DNA of 12,357 bases from JBMNUL01 sp050946255 (GCA_050946255.1 JBMNUL010000076.1:1-12357), one strand, 5' to 3'; counted from the first letter of the stretch, positions 1 through 7,554 are shown. Notes: generated by a model from the sequence alone, not told the origin. Numbers and translations: made by a program.

Positions 1-1470
1 CATGGAGTCTATGACTTCGATGCAGGTGTCGTACACATCCCTGCCCACGATCTTGATCGAGCCGTCGATGATGCCCATGACGTCGCCCTTGTGGATCTTG
101 AGGCCGTCCTCCCCCACTGCATCCTTCACGGCGGTGGTGACCTCCCCGGTGACCACTCCGTCCAATGCCTCGGTCATGGCCTCGAGATTGGCCTCGAACG
201 GGACCTCCGGGTTGAATGCGAGGATTGCAGAGAAAGTCTCGGGGGTGCTGGTAGATGGCACGACCCCACATGGGACGTCCGACATCTCTGCGGCGGCATT
301 GGCAGCCATGATGATGTTCTTGTTGCCCGGGAACACGATGATGCTGTCGGCGTTGACGGAGTTCATGGCATCTACGATGTCCTGAGTAGAGGGGTTCATC
401 GTCTGCCCGCCAGAGACCACCTTGTCGACACCAAGCGACTTGAGAATGGCCGTGTTCCCGGAGCCCACGGCGACGGCGACCATCCCGATAGGCTTCCTGG
501 GACCTTTCTCGGCCTCCTCGTCGGCAGCGATCTTGTCCAGCCTCTCCTCGCTCTGCATGTCCATGTTGTGGATGAAGATCTCGTGCGGTTGGCCGCGCTC
601 GATCATCCAGGTGAGCACGACACCCGGCTGGTCGGTGTGGACATGGATCTTGAAGTCCGGATGCTCGCCGACCACAAGTTGGCAGTCTCCAATGGATTCG
701 AGGAAGTTGTAGGCCTCCTCGACGTCCAGGTCGTCGCTCTTGAACAGGAACTCCGTGCAGTACCTGTAGTTGTGGTCCTCCCAGTCGTTCAGATGCTCAA
801 TCTCGACCTTGCCGCCACCACCGATCTTGAAAATCGAGTCGTCGTGGTCGAGCGTGAGGGAGGTGCCGAGGAAGTTGTCGACGAAACCTTCCACCATCAC
901 GGCAAGCGCCAAACCACCGGAGTCCACGACCCCGTTCTCCTTGAGAGTCGGCATGAGGTCTGGGGTCCTCTTGACGGACTCCATTCCCTCCTTGGCAATC
1001 CCGCGGAGCATCTCCTCTATAGAGGCACCGGCATCGGCTGCCTCCTGGGCATAAGCGGCCATGTCCTTGATGACCGTGAGAATCGTGCCCTCGACTGGCT
1101 TTCGAACGGCCTTGTAGGCAACTTCCTTCGCGCTTGCGAATGCAGTGGCGATCGACTGCGGGTCGAGCACATCGCATTGTGCCGCGCCCTCTGTGAAGCC
1201 GCGGAGAATCTGGGATGTGATGACTCCGGAGTTTCCACGGGCGCCCATCAGGGAACCCTGCTTGACGGCGCGGAGCACCTGGGCCTTCTCGGGCCTAGAC
1301 GGCAGTTTCCCCAGTTCCTTGACGACGTTCTGCATCGTAAGGGTGACGTTTGTACCGGTATCGCCATCGGGAATCGGGAACACGTTGAGCTTGTTGATCT
1401 CTTCCTGATGGTCGCTAACGGCATGGTACGCAGCAATTGTGGAATCTATAAACTTGTTGACAATATCCAT
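1..1470 (-). CDS. fakA: FakA/YloV-type DAK2-domain kinase (3' end cut off)
   Basis: This is the ATP-binding kinase subunit of the fatty-acid kinase type (YloV/FakA, DhaL-fold). In characterised bacteria it phosphorylates a fatty acid carried by a separate DegV-like FakB protein. The start is ATG at 1470, with a GGAAAG ribosome site about 8 nt upstream. The 490 visible codons reach the window edge without a stop. Relatives are about 550 residues, so roughly 60 are missing. The DhaL domain (about residues 8-200) shows NVFPIPDGDTGTN at 29-41, whose Asp residues bind Mg-ATP, then GARGNSG at 75-81 and a VDSGG motif. The middle domain has C238 in YCTEF and an HVH at 276-278. These resemble the Cys/His-x-His zinc site reported for the S. 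aureus FakA middle domain. A C-terminal domain starts near residue 325 (GMVAVAVGSGN). The partner asp23 lies 119 nt upstream, the common yloU-yloV order. No fakB is in the window. In the 119-nt gap, a short CCGGG/CCCGG hairpin (1491-1505) sits just before the ribosome site. Confidence 0.93.
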   Translation of the reverse strand, partial: MDIVNKFIDSTIAAYHAVSDHQEEINKLNVFPIPDGDTGTNVTLTMQNVVKELGKLPSRPEKAQVLRAVKQGSLMGARGNSGVITSQILRGFTEGAAQCDVLDPQSIATAFASAKEVAYKAVRKPVEGTILTVIKDMAAYAQEAADAGASIEEMLRGIAKEGMESVKRTPDLMPTLKENGVVDSGGLALAVMVEGFVDNFLGTSLTLDHDDSIFKIGGGGKVEIEHLNDWEDHNYRYCTEFLFKSDDLDVEEAYNFLESIGDCQLVVGEHPDFKIHVHTDQPGVVLTWMIERGQPHEIFIHNMDMQSEERLDKIAADEEAEKGPRKPIGMVAVAVGSGNTAILKSLGVDKVVSGGQTMNPSTQDIVDAMNSVNADSIIVFPGNKNIIMAANAAAEMSDVPCGVVPSTSTPETFSAILAFNPEVPFEANLEAMTEALDGVVTGEVTTAVKDAVGEDGLKIHKGDVMGIIDGSIKIVGRDVYDTCIEVIDSM

Positions 1471-1589
1471 GTTCAGACTTTCCGTTCTGGCCGGGAAACA
1501 CCCGGTTGCACAGTGCGCTGGCATTTGGCGTGGAGATTGCGCATTTCAAGCAAACCCGTCTCCACAAGGTCGCATTGATGCAACTTGGC

Positions 1590-1943
1590 CTAGATTTTTA
1601 TCCCCTGGATGTTGACCGAGATGTCCTTGACGGGAACCTGCAGGTACTCCTCGAGTGCATAGCGCACCGTGTCTGCGAGATTTTCCGCAACAGTAGACAG
1701 ATTGGTGCCGTACTGCACCACGATGTACAGCTCGACGGTCACGGAATCCCCGTGGTTCTGCAGCAAAATACCCCGTCGCAGCTTCTGCGCGGGAAGCATC
1801 TTCGCTATACCGTCGCCCAGATTCGGCATTGCCATTCCTGCAACACCATAGCTGGTGAGGGCCACATAGCCCACCATATCTTGGATAACACCCTCGTCCA
1901 CCTCGACGGTACCCGGGATGTTGATGCCATTCTCTTCGCCCAT
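1590..1943 (-). CDS. Asp23/Gls24 family envelope stress protein (YloU-like)
   Basis: This is a 117-residue protein of the Asp23/Gls24 (DUF322) family. Members are small cytoplasmic or membrane-associated proteins linked to envelope stress, and their exact biochemical role is not settled. The family pattern is clear: PGTVEVDEGVIQDMVGYVAL near the N-terminus, a central YGVAGM, a KLRRGILL segment, an alternating beta strand (VTVELYIVVQYG), and an amphipathic helix ending in VPVKDISVNIQGI. The ATG at 1943 is chosen because AAGGAG (1953-1958) lies 9 nt upstream and the family motif starts within ten residues. The frame stays open upstream to about 2129, but that part is unlike the family and has no ribosome site. 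It precedes fakA in the same direction, as in many Gram-positives, so the two are probably co-transcribed. The 202-nt gap to uvrB probably carries its promoter; TTGACG at 2064-2069 is a candidate -35, but the matching -10 is weak. Confidence 0.9.
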   Translation of the reverse strand: MGEENGINIPGTVEVDEGVIQDMVGYVALTSYGVAGMAMPNLGDGIAKMLPAQKLRRGILLQNHGDSVTVELYIVVQYGTNLSTVAENLADTVRYALEEYLQVPVKDISVNIQGIKI

Positions 1944-2134
1944 AAGGTCCTTCTCCTTACCTCCACTGTTGGGACGGCAGTTGAAAACCACTCTGTTTGA
2001 AAGTTCGAAAGAACATGTTAACAAATTCGAGACTCTGGAGCATCTTGCATTTGTTCGGCATTGCGTCAAACGAGTGAAATGCTTCGAGCAAATGCACACC
2101 GCCGCTTGGCACATGCTCTGCCCGCGCACGATGC

Positions 2135-2155
2135 CAGAAAACTGTCTATTTTCTG
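2135..2155 (-). repeat. Inverted repeat overlapping the uvrB stop codon
   Basis: CAGAAAA (2135-2141) and TTTTCTG (2149-2155) form a perfect 7-bp inverted repeat with a 7-nt loop. The uvrB stop codon TAG (2146-2148) lies in the loop. The stem is A/T-rich and no T-run follows on the minus strand. It may affect mRNA 3'-end stability, but it is a weak terminator candidate. Confidence 0.3.
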
Positions 2156-4443
2156 CTGTGTCTCCTGCTTCCGTATCTGCTGCCCTTTCGCGCCTTGGAT
2201 TTCAGCGTCTTTAGGGCTGCCACCTCGTCCGTGCCCTCCAGTTCTGCCCTGAGCTTCACAGCTTGGTCCCTGAACTTGGCTGCATTCTCGAAGTCCATCT
2301 CGTCTGAAGCTTCCGCCATGGACTCCTCTAGCGAGGAGATGAGGCGCATGATCTCCTCGCGGGTCATGCCCGAGAACTCGCTCTTGAGGCTTTCCACCGC
2401 GGTCTCAGCGCTCTCCTCATCGTCGTTGTCGAGATATTGCATTATGTCGGAGACGGCCTTTCGGACAGTCTGGGGCTCGATCCCGTGCTCCTCGTTGTAT
2501 CGTTGCTGAATCTCGCGGCGGCGACGGGTTTCCTCCACAGCGGTCTTGATCGATCCGGTGATGGTGTCGGCGTACATTATCACCTGGCCGGAGACGTTTC
2601 TGGCCGCGCGGCCGATGGTCTGGATAAGGGAGCGGTTGTTGCGGAGAAAGCCCTCTTTGTCGGCATCGAGGATCGCAACCAGCGAGACCTCAGGGAGGTC
2701 CAGGCCCTCGCGGAGGAGGTTGATCCCTACGACGACCTCGTACTCTCCGAGTCGAAGACCCCTCAAGATCTCCACCCTCTCTATCGTCCCGGTGTCGCTG
2801 TGCATGTACTGAGCCTTGATTCCCTGATCCAGCAGATAGTCCGTCAGGTCCTCGGCCATCTTCTTAGTGAGAGTTGTCACGAGCACGCGCTCATCGCGCG
2901 CGGAACGCTCCCTTATCTCGGCCACTATGTCGTCGATCTGTCCGACTGTCGGGCGGATGATCACCTCTGGGTCCAGCAGGCCGGTCGGGCGGATGATCTG
3001 CTCGACCTTCTTCTGGCTGACGCGCTCCTCGTAATCCCCCGGAGTGGCGGAGACATAGACGAACTGCGGGATCCTGTCCTCGAACTCATCGAAGCGCAGC
3101 GGCCTGTTGTCTAGAGCGCTTGGCAGGCGGAAGCCGTGCTCGACCAACGTGATCTTCCTGGAGCGGTCCCCCTCGTGCATGCCTCGGATCTGCGGAACCG
3201 TGACGTGGCTCTCGTCTATGAAGCAGACGAAGTCCTTCGGGAAGTAATCGATGAGGGTGAACGGGGGCTGACCCGGGGAACGCCCGTCTAGATGACGCGA
3301 GTAGTTCTCGATTCCACTGCAGAACCCAAGGGCCTGCAACATCTCGAGGTCGTAGTTAGTGCGCATCTCCAGACGTTGGGCCTCCAGCAGCTTGCCGGCA
3401 TCCTTCAGCTCCTTGAGCCTCCCATCGAGTTCCTCCCGGATGGTCTCGATCGCATGGTCTATCTTTCCCCTCTCGGTGACATAGTGGGAAGACGGCCAGA
3501 TCGGGGTCTTGTTGAACTGGTTCAGGACCTCTCCGGTGACCTTGTCCATCTCGACGATCGAGTCGACCTCGTCTCCGAAGAACTCGATGCGAAGGGGATT
3601 TTCCGCATATGGGGGGAACACGTCGACGTTGTCCCCGCGCACACGGAAGGTCCCACGGTCGAGCTCGTAGTCGTTTCGATCGTATTGGATGTCGATGAGG
3701 TCGTGTATGAACTGGTCGCGGTCGAGAGGGCGTTCCTTGTCCACGAAAATCGCAAGGCCGGCGTAATCCTCTGGAGAGCCGATTCCGTATATGCACGAGA
3801 CACTGGCGACGACGATGATGTCGTTTCTGGAAAGGAGCATGGAGGTGGCGAGATGCCTGAGCATCTCGATCTCCTCGTTTATCGATGCGTCCTTCTCGAT
3901 GAACGTGTCCGTCGTCGGAACATAGGCCTCTGGTTGGTAGTAGTCGTAATAGCTCACGAAATAGGCCACGGCGTTGTTGGGGAAAAGCTCGCGGAACTCC
4001 GAGGCGATCTGAGCTGCAAGAGTCTTATTGGGCTCGAGCACGAGCGTGGGCTTGCCGACCTTCTCGATGGTCTTGGCCATCGTGTAGGTCTTTCCGGAGC
4101 CGGTGACCCCCAGAAGCGTTTGGTATCGCAGCCCATCCTCGATTCCCTTGGCGAGTTCCTCTATCGCCTTGGGCTGGTCTCCGGCCGGCTCATATGGGGA
4201 GACGACCTCGAACTTCTTGTCGAACCTGCCACGGGACAGATACTCCCTCATGTCCGTGTTCATTGCCTCGCGGGCATGTTGGCTCCCGAGTCCGGACAGC
4301 TCGCCATCTCCCTGCGGTACAAGCTCGTCTTCTGAAGGAGAGGACTCCGAGCTGGAATCTAAATCCGAACTGGAATCGACAGCCAAATTGGAATCAGAAT
4401 CCGGGTTGGGATTGACTATTGAAAAAGACCCGTCTTCGGGCAT
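2146..4443 (-). CDS. uvrB: UvrABC excinuclease subunit B
   Basis: UvrB is the damage-verifying helicase-like subunit of nucleotide excision repair. It is loaded by UvrA and then recruits UvrC. All family landmarks are present: Walker A GVTGSGKT at 112-119, the beta-hairpin region VSYYDYYQPEAYVP at 164-177, DEAD-like FIDESH at 408-413, VSATPGDYE at 464-472, GINLLREGLDLPEV at 573-586, QTIGRAARN at 608-616, and a C-terminal UVR domain at about 698-735 that contacts UvrC. At 765 residues it is long for UvrB (about 660-700). The excess is an N-terminal stretch of about 60 residues rich in Ser, Asp and Glu, ahead of the usual FDKKFEVVSPYEPAGDQ. The ATG at 4443 is chosen for CAGG/AAAGG 5-9 nt upstream. 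The alternatives, ATG at 4263 or 4251, have poorly placed or no ribosome sites but would give a normal-length protein. It follows the transglycosylase by 95 nt. I see no convincing LexA box upstream. Confidence 0.96.
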   Translation of the reverse strand: MPEDGSFSIVNPNPDSDSNLAVDSSSDLDSSSESSPSEDELVPQGDGELSGLGSQHAREAMNTDMREYLSRGRFDKKFEVVSPYEPAGDQPKAIEELAKGIEDGLRYQTLLGVTGSGKTYTMAKTIEKVGKPTLVLEPNKTLAAQIASEFRELFPNNAVAYFVSYYDYYQPEAYVPTTDTFIEKDASINEEIEMLRHLATSMLLSRNDIIVVASVSCIYGIGSPEDYAGLAIFVDKERPLDRDQFIHDLIDIQYDRNDYELDRGTFRVRGDNVDVFPPYAENPLRIEFFGDEVDSIVEMDKVTGEVLNQFNKTPIWPSSHYVTERGKIDHAIETIREELDGRLKELKDAGKLLEAQRLEMRTNYDLEMLQALGFCSGIENYSRHLDGRSPGQPPFTLIDYFPKDFVCFIDESHVTVPQIRGMHEGDRSRKITLVEHGFRLPSALDNRPLRFDEFEDRIPQFVYVSATPGDYEERVSQKKVEQIIRPTGLLDPEVIIRPTVGQIDDIVAEIRERSARDERVLVTTLTKKMAEDLTDYLLDQGIKAQYMHSDTGTIERVEILRGLRLGEYEVVVGINLLREGLDLPEVSLVAILDADKEGFLRNNRSLIQTIGRAARNVSGQVIMYADTITGSIKTAVEETRRRREIQQRYNEEHGIEPQTVRKAVSDIMQYLDNDDEESAETAVESLKSEFSGMTREEIMRLISSLEESMAEASDEMDFENAAKFRDQAVKLRAELEGTDEVAALKTLKSKARKGSRYGSRRHSRK

Positions 4444-4507
4444 TGGAACCTGCCTTTCGAACCTTCGTGGCGCCCGTGCTCATCTCCAGGCGCTCAAGTC
4501 GCCGTTA

Positions 4508-4528
4508 TCCGCCACATCTCTTGGCGGA
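4508..4528 (-). repeat. Hairpin between transglycosylase gene and uvrB
   Basis: TCCGCCA (4508-4514) and TGGCGGA (4522-4528) form a perfect 7-bp stem with a 7-nt loop in the 95-nt gap. No T-run follows on the minus strand, so it is more likely an mRNA processing or stability element, or a weak attenuator, than an intrinsic terminator. Confidence 0.4.
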
Positions 4529-4538
4529 ATCTGCAACC

Positions 4539-5159
4539 TCAATTGACGGTGAACGCGTCTGGATACAGCTCCTCGTACTTCTCCTTGGCGCGGTTGACCG
4601 CCTTGATGTACTTCTCGGTCTCCGAGAACGTCACGGACTTTCTAACATCCTCGTCTTCCTGAAGCCATTCGTCCACATTGCTTATACCGGCATTGTAAGC
4701 CGCAATTGCCGGGTTCATCTCATGATATCGCTCCACAAGATACCGCAGGTAGGCAGTGCCGTAGTTTATGTTGGTCTCGGGGTCTGTAAGATTATCGGGA
4801 TCGTAAATCGATGAGTCGACCAGCCCCTTCTGGGAAACCCAATCGGCAGTCGAGGGCATCATCTGCATCAGGCCAATTGCACCTGCGCTCGAGACGGCCT
4901 CTGGGTCGAAGTCGGACTCGCACTTTATCATCGCGGCGATCCAATATGGATTGACTTTGTAAGTGTCGGCAGCTTCCTGGATGTACTCCTCGTAGTCGAG
5001 CTTGTAGTACATCCTCTCTATGGTGGGAAACATCGCGAAGCCAATGGCCACGATCACGACGAGGACCACGAGGACTTTGAGGAACCTATGACGCTTCTTG
5101 GGTTTTGTGGAAACGGAATGTTGTGCTGTGTATCTGCTGTATTGATCGTTCCGTGCCAA
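4539..5159 (-). CDS. Membrane-anchored lytic transglycosylase (SLT domain)
   Basis: This is a soluble-lytic-transglycosylase-like muramidase that would cleave the MurNAc-GlcNAc bond of peptidoglycan outside the membrane. The 206-residue protein has a basic N-terminus (KPKKRHR at 19-25), one hydrophobic segment at about 27-44 that acts as signal anchor, and an SLT domain from about residue 58. E81 in the ESDFDPEAVS motif is the expected catalytic acid. GAIGLMQMMPST follows at 93-104, then NYGTAYLRYL and IAAYNAG, all typical of family 1 enzymes. The start chosen is TTG at 5159, 2 nt after the coaE stop, with a strong GGAGG (5167-5171) at 7-nt spacing. An ATG at 5195 is in frame but lies inside coaE and lacks a clear ribosome site. 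The tight junction implies co-transcription with coaE. Confidence 0.92.
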   Translation of the reverse strand: MARNDQYSRYTAQHSVSTKPKKRHRFLKVLVVLVVIVAIGFAMFPTIERMYYKLDYEEYIQEAADTYKVNPYWIAAMIKCESDFDPEAVSSAGAIGLMQMMPSTADWVSQKGLVDSSIYDPDNLTDPETNINYGTAYLRYLVERYHEMNPAIAAYNAGISNVDEWLQEDEDVRKSVTFSETEKYIKAVNRAKEKYEELYPDAFTVN

Positions 5160-5161
5160 TA

Positions 5162-5851
5162 TCAATCCTCCGAATTCGAAATTCCATTCCACCACTCGCC
5201 GACCTTGCGCCTGAGCTCATCTATCGTCGAGTCGTTGACGATCACGGTATCGGCCATGGAAACGATGGTGGATTCGTCAGCCTGAACGGAAATCCTCCGC
5301 TTGGCATCTTCTATGTCCATTCCCCGATCTTGCGCACGGTGAATCCTCGTCTCAACGGGAGCCACCACGCACACCGTTTCATCGGCGAGATCCACAAGAT
5401 CTTCGGCCTTGTCGAGAAGTGGAACCTCCAGGACCCTGACTGCTGGGGAATCGGATTTCGAGTCAAGGTCCTCTCCGAGGATAAATTCCCTGGCTCGTTT
5501 CCCTATCCCCGGATGGCATATGGAGTTAAGGTCGGCCGTGGACTGGGCATCTGCAAACGCCCTCTCCGCGAGCAGTTTCGGAATGGGATGGCCTTCTGAA
5601 TCCAGGATATCCGATCCGAAACGTTCAGCGAGCTTTGCAGAGACTTCTGGAGTGTTCCGCACTTCGACGGCAATATCATCCAGATTCGAGACATCCGCCC
5701 CGAGCTCCTTCATGATCTTCGCCACAGTGCTCTTACCGGAGGCCAAAGTGCCACCGAGCACAACCTTGTGCAAAAGGCCCATCTCCTCGTCTGCGCATCC
5801 TGAATTCACATGGGCTTGGAAAGACTTGCGAAACGGCTGCGCGGATGCCAA
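5162..5851 (-). CDS. coaE: Dephospho-CoA kinase
   Basis: CoaE phosphorylates the ribose 3'-hydroxyl of dephospho-CoA in the last step of coenzyme A synthesis. Visible motifs are the P-loop GGTLASGKST at 33-42, LDDIAVEV at 58-64 where the family usually has a DAD motif, CHPGI at 112-116 (usually THP), LEVPLL at 141-146, and the lid segment RAQDRGMDIEDAKRRISVQ at 172-190. The P-loop and DAD regions deviate from the usual GGIGSGKS and DAD, but the P-loop Lys, Ser and the lid Arg residues remain. The start is uncertain. TTG at 5851 has GGAG 8 nt upstream and gives 229 residues. ATG at 5782 gives about 206, nearer the family norm, but its only GAGGAG abuts the start codon. The gene lies after the rpsA terminator, so it needs its own promoter or read-through; none is convincing. 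It is directly followed by the transglycosylase. Confidence 0.9.
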   Translation of the reverse strand: MASAQPFRKSFQAHVNSGCADEEMGLLHKVVLGGTLASGKSTVAKIMKELGADVSNLDDIAVEVRNTPEVSAKLAERFGSDILDSEGHPIPKLLAERAFADAQSTADLNSICHPGIGKRAREFILGEDLDSKSDSPAVRVLEVPLLDKAEDLVDLADETVCVVAPVETRIHRAQDRGMDIEDAKRRISVQADESTIVSMADTVIVNDSTIDELRRKVGEWWNGISNSED

Positions 5852-5936
5852 ATTACAAGCTCCAAATATGTTACTTCATTGTGGTGGAGCCGCGTCGAGA
5901 CAACGGGCGAGCGCAAGAGCGGAGAACATGTGGCAT

Positions 5937-5953
5937 CGTCGAGTGCATCGACG
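5937..5953 (-). repeat. Second hairpin after the rpsA terminator
   Basis: CGTCGA (5937-5942) and TCGACG (5948-5953) pair perfectly with a 5-nt loop, just beyond the T-run of the rpsA terminator. It could act as a back-up stop or protect a processed 3' end. It may also be chance. Confidence 0.3.
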
Positions 5954-5954
5954 G

Positions 5955-5989
5955 AGAGAAAAGGAGACCCGCACGAATGCGGGTCTCCT
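5955..5989 (-). terminator. Intrinsic terminator of rpsA
   Basis: On the minus strand the two 12-base arms (5978-5989 and 5962-5973) form a perfect stem closed by a TTCG tetraloop, followed by TTTCTCT. This is a classic Rho-independent terminator with an extra-stable UUCG loop. It lies about 30 nt after the rpsA stop and separates rpsA from coaE. Confidence 0.9.
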
Positions 5990-6017
5990 CAAAGCAATCA
6001 GCTTTATTCTGGAAGCT

Positions 6018-7367
6018 CTACTCGGACTCGGACTCAGACTCGTCAGAAGCCTTCTCAGCCTCTTCGGCAATTGCCTTCTCCTCGGCAGCTTCATCAGCAG
6101 CCTCGACAGCGGCAGCCTCTGCCTCCTCGGCGTTGACCTCGGCAACCTCGGCCTTGGCCTCAGCCTCGGCAGCGGCCTCCTTGGCCTCGCTCTCCTCGGG
6201 CTTCTCCTTGGCTTCGCCCTCTGCAGGCTTCTCATCTTCCATCTCTGCAACCTCGATTGTGATACCGAGAGTCTCGGCTGCAGCCTTCATGGACAGGGAG
6301 ATGCGGCGTCGATCCAGATCCACGGACATGACCTTGACGGGAACCTGCTGCCCGACCTCGACAACCTGAGAAGGATGGTTGACGTGCTTGTTGGCCATCT
6401 CGGAGATGTGGACGAGTCCCTCCACGCCATCGCCAAGCGCGACGAACACGCCGAACGGGACAATCTTGGTGACCTTGCCCTCGACGATAGCGCCGACCGG
6501 GTAGTTCTTGATGAGCGTGCGCCACGGGTCCTCGGTGGTCTGCTTGAGTCCGAGGGAGATGCGCTCGCGGTTGCGGTCGACATCGAGTACCTCGACCTCC
6601 ACCTCGTCGCCAACGCTGACGACCTCGGAAGGATGGTTGACATGGCTCCAGGACAGCTCGGAGATGTGGACGAGTCCGTCGATTCCGCCGAGGTCGACGA
6701 AGGCGCCGAACTCCACGATCGAGGAAACCGTTCCCTTGAGGCGCATGCCCTTCTCCAGCTTGTTGAGGATTTCCGCGCGCTCGTTCTTGCGGCCCTCCTC
6801 CAGGAGGACACGACGGGATAGAACGACATTGTTGCGGTTGCGGTCCATCTCGATGACGCGGGCCTCGATAACGGTGCCGAGATAGGAATCGAGGTCCTTC
6901 ACACGGCGAAGGTCAACAAGGGATGCAGGCAGGAAGCCGCGCAGTCCGATGTCGAGAATCAGGCCGCCCTTGACGACTTCGATGACCTCGCCCTCGACGT
7001 TCTCGCCGTTCTTGAACTTCTCTTCCACGTTGTTCCATGCACGCTTATACTCTGCACGCTTCTTGGATAGGACAAGGCGACCGTCCTTGTCCTCCTTCTG
7101 AATGACCAGAGCCTCGATCTCGTCTCCGATGGCAACTGCCTCGGACGGATCGACGTCGTCGCGGATGGAAAGCTCACGAACCGGAATGACACCCTCGGAC
7201 TTGAATCCGATGTCTAGCAAAACCTCGTCGTGCTCGATCCTCACGACCGTTCCGGTCACCAGTTCACCTTCTTCGATGTCGGTGATGGTGCCGTCAATCA
7301 GATTCTCCATCTCCTCGTCGGAGATATCGTCGAGCTGAAAGATGGACGTGTTCTTGATCTCTGCCAA
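6018..7367 (-). CDS. rpsA: 30S ribosomal protein S1
   Basis: S1 binds mRNA at the small ribosomal subunit and helps translation initiation. The 449-residue product has four S1 (OB-fold) domains at about 35-103, 121-187, 207-276 and 292-362. The last two carry the typical FGAFVDLGG.DGLVHISELS and FGVFVALGDGVEGLVHISEM patterns. Four domains fit actinobacterial S1 rather than the six of E. coli. After residue 362 comes an acidic Ala/Glu-rich tail of about 85 residues ending in SDESESESE. The start chosen is TTG at 7367 with AGAGGGG (7374-7380) 6 nt upstream. This places the N-terminus (AEIKNTSIFQLDDISDEE) like other coriobacterial S1 proteins. The ATGs at 7409 and 7403 are in frame but have no ribosome site and would run through the leader hairpins. 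A good promoter lies about 160 nt upstream and an intrinsic terminator about 30 nt downstream, so the gene is probably a single transcription unit. Confidence 0.95.
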   Translation of the reverse strand: MAEIKNTSIFQLDDISDEEMENLIDGTITDIEEGELVTGTVVRIEHDEVLLDIGFKSEGVIPVRELSIRDDVDPSEAVAIGDEIEALVIQKEDKDGRLVLSKKRAEYKRAWNNVEEKFKNGENVEGEVIEVVKGGLILDIGLRGFLPASLVDLRRVKDLDSYLGTVIEARVIEMDRNRNNVVLSRRVLLEEGRKNERAEILNKLEKGMRLKGTVSSIVEFGAFVDLGGIDGLVHISELSWSHVNHPSEVVSVGDEVEVEVLDVDRNRERISLGLKQTTEDPWRTLIKNYPVGAIVEGKVTKIVPFGVFVALGDGVEGLVHISEMANKHVNHPSQVVEVGQQVPVKVMSVDLDRRRISLSMKAAAETLGITIEVAEMEDEKPAEGEAKEKPEESEAKEAAAEAEAKAEVAEVNAEEAEAAAVEAADEAAEEKAIAEEAEKASDESESESE

Positions 7368-7370
7368 AAT

Positions 7371-7393
7371 GGACCCCTCTCGGTATGGGGCCC
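7371..7393 (-). promoter_or_regulatory. Leader hairpin covering the rpsA Shine-Dalgarno sequence
   Basis: In the minus-strand transcript GGGCCCC (7393-7387) can pair with GGGGUCC (7377-7371): seven pairs, one of them G-U, with a 9-nt loop. The 3' arm contains the GGGG of the AGAGGGG ribosome site and ends 3 nt before the TTG start. The pairing is seen directly. That it regulates translation is inference, by analogy with the autogenous control of rpsA known in E. coli. Confidence 0.45.
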
Positions 7394-7425
7394 CGCTCGT
7401 CATTGTCATTTCGGTCGTCGTCGGA

Positions 7426-7445
7426 AATTGTTTGCAGAAACAATT
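7426..7445 (-). repeat. Perfect 8-bp inverted repeat in the rpsA leader
   Basis: AATTGTTT (7426-7433) and AAACAATT (7438-7445) are perfectly complementary with a 4-nt loop. It lies in the untranslated leader about 60 nt before the rpsA start. The symmetric AT-rich form fits either an RNA hairpin or a protein-binding DNA operator. Confidence 0.5.
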
Positions 7446-7503
7446 GCGCGCTTCTGAGAAATTACATTGTCTTCGGGGGCCTACAGTTACAAAAAACCTA
7501 CTA

Positions 7504-7519
7504 TGCCTTTTTACAGGCA
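7504..7519 (-). repeat. Small hairpin at the predicted rpsA mRNA 5' end
   Basis: TGCCT (7504-7508) and AGGCA (7515-7519) form a 5-bp stem that would sit at the very start of the transcript made from the rpsA promoter. A run of six T follows 8 nt later on the minus strand. It is too small to be a confident attenuator. A 5'-end hairpin of this kind can stabilise mRNA. Confidence 0.3.
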
Positions 7520-7526
7520 ATCAACC

Positions 7527-7554
7527 ATTATACATATTTGCTTCAAACCAACAA
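7527..7554 (-). promoter_or_regulatory. Candidate sigma-70-type promoter of rpsA
   Basis: On the minus strand a perfect -10 box TATAAT (7532-7527) is preceded, after 16 nt, by TTGTTG (7554-7549), a partial match to TTGACA. The predicted start is near 7520, giving a leader of about 150 nt. It is the best -10 I found in the window. Confidence 0.65.

Noticed and set aside
91..1578. A 495-codon open frame on the plus strand
   Set aside because: It is antisense to fakA and reaches into asp23. Its translation is His/Val/Asp-rich with no family resemblance, as expected from the complement of GC-biased codons; the minus-strand proteins are clear.
2437..4335. Long plus-strand frames opposite uvrB (2437-3114, 3292-4335)
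   Set aside because: They are antisense shadows of a strongly conserved uvrB and show no recognisable domains or ribosome sites.
4444..4475. A possible SOS (LexA) box upstream of uvrB
   Set aside because: CGAA-GG-TTCG is symmetric, but the spacing and half-site orientation do not match the GAAC-N4-GTTC LexA pattern. The GTTC-TTTC-GAAC near 2000, upstream of asp23, has the half-sites reversed.
5409..6821. A 470-codon plus-strand frame opposite coaE and rpsA
   Set aside because: It crosses the rpsA terminator and two conserved genes. Its Leu/Ser-rich and Asp/Leu-rich translation is a mirror of the Ala/Glu tail and S1 domains.
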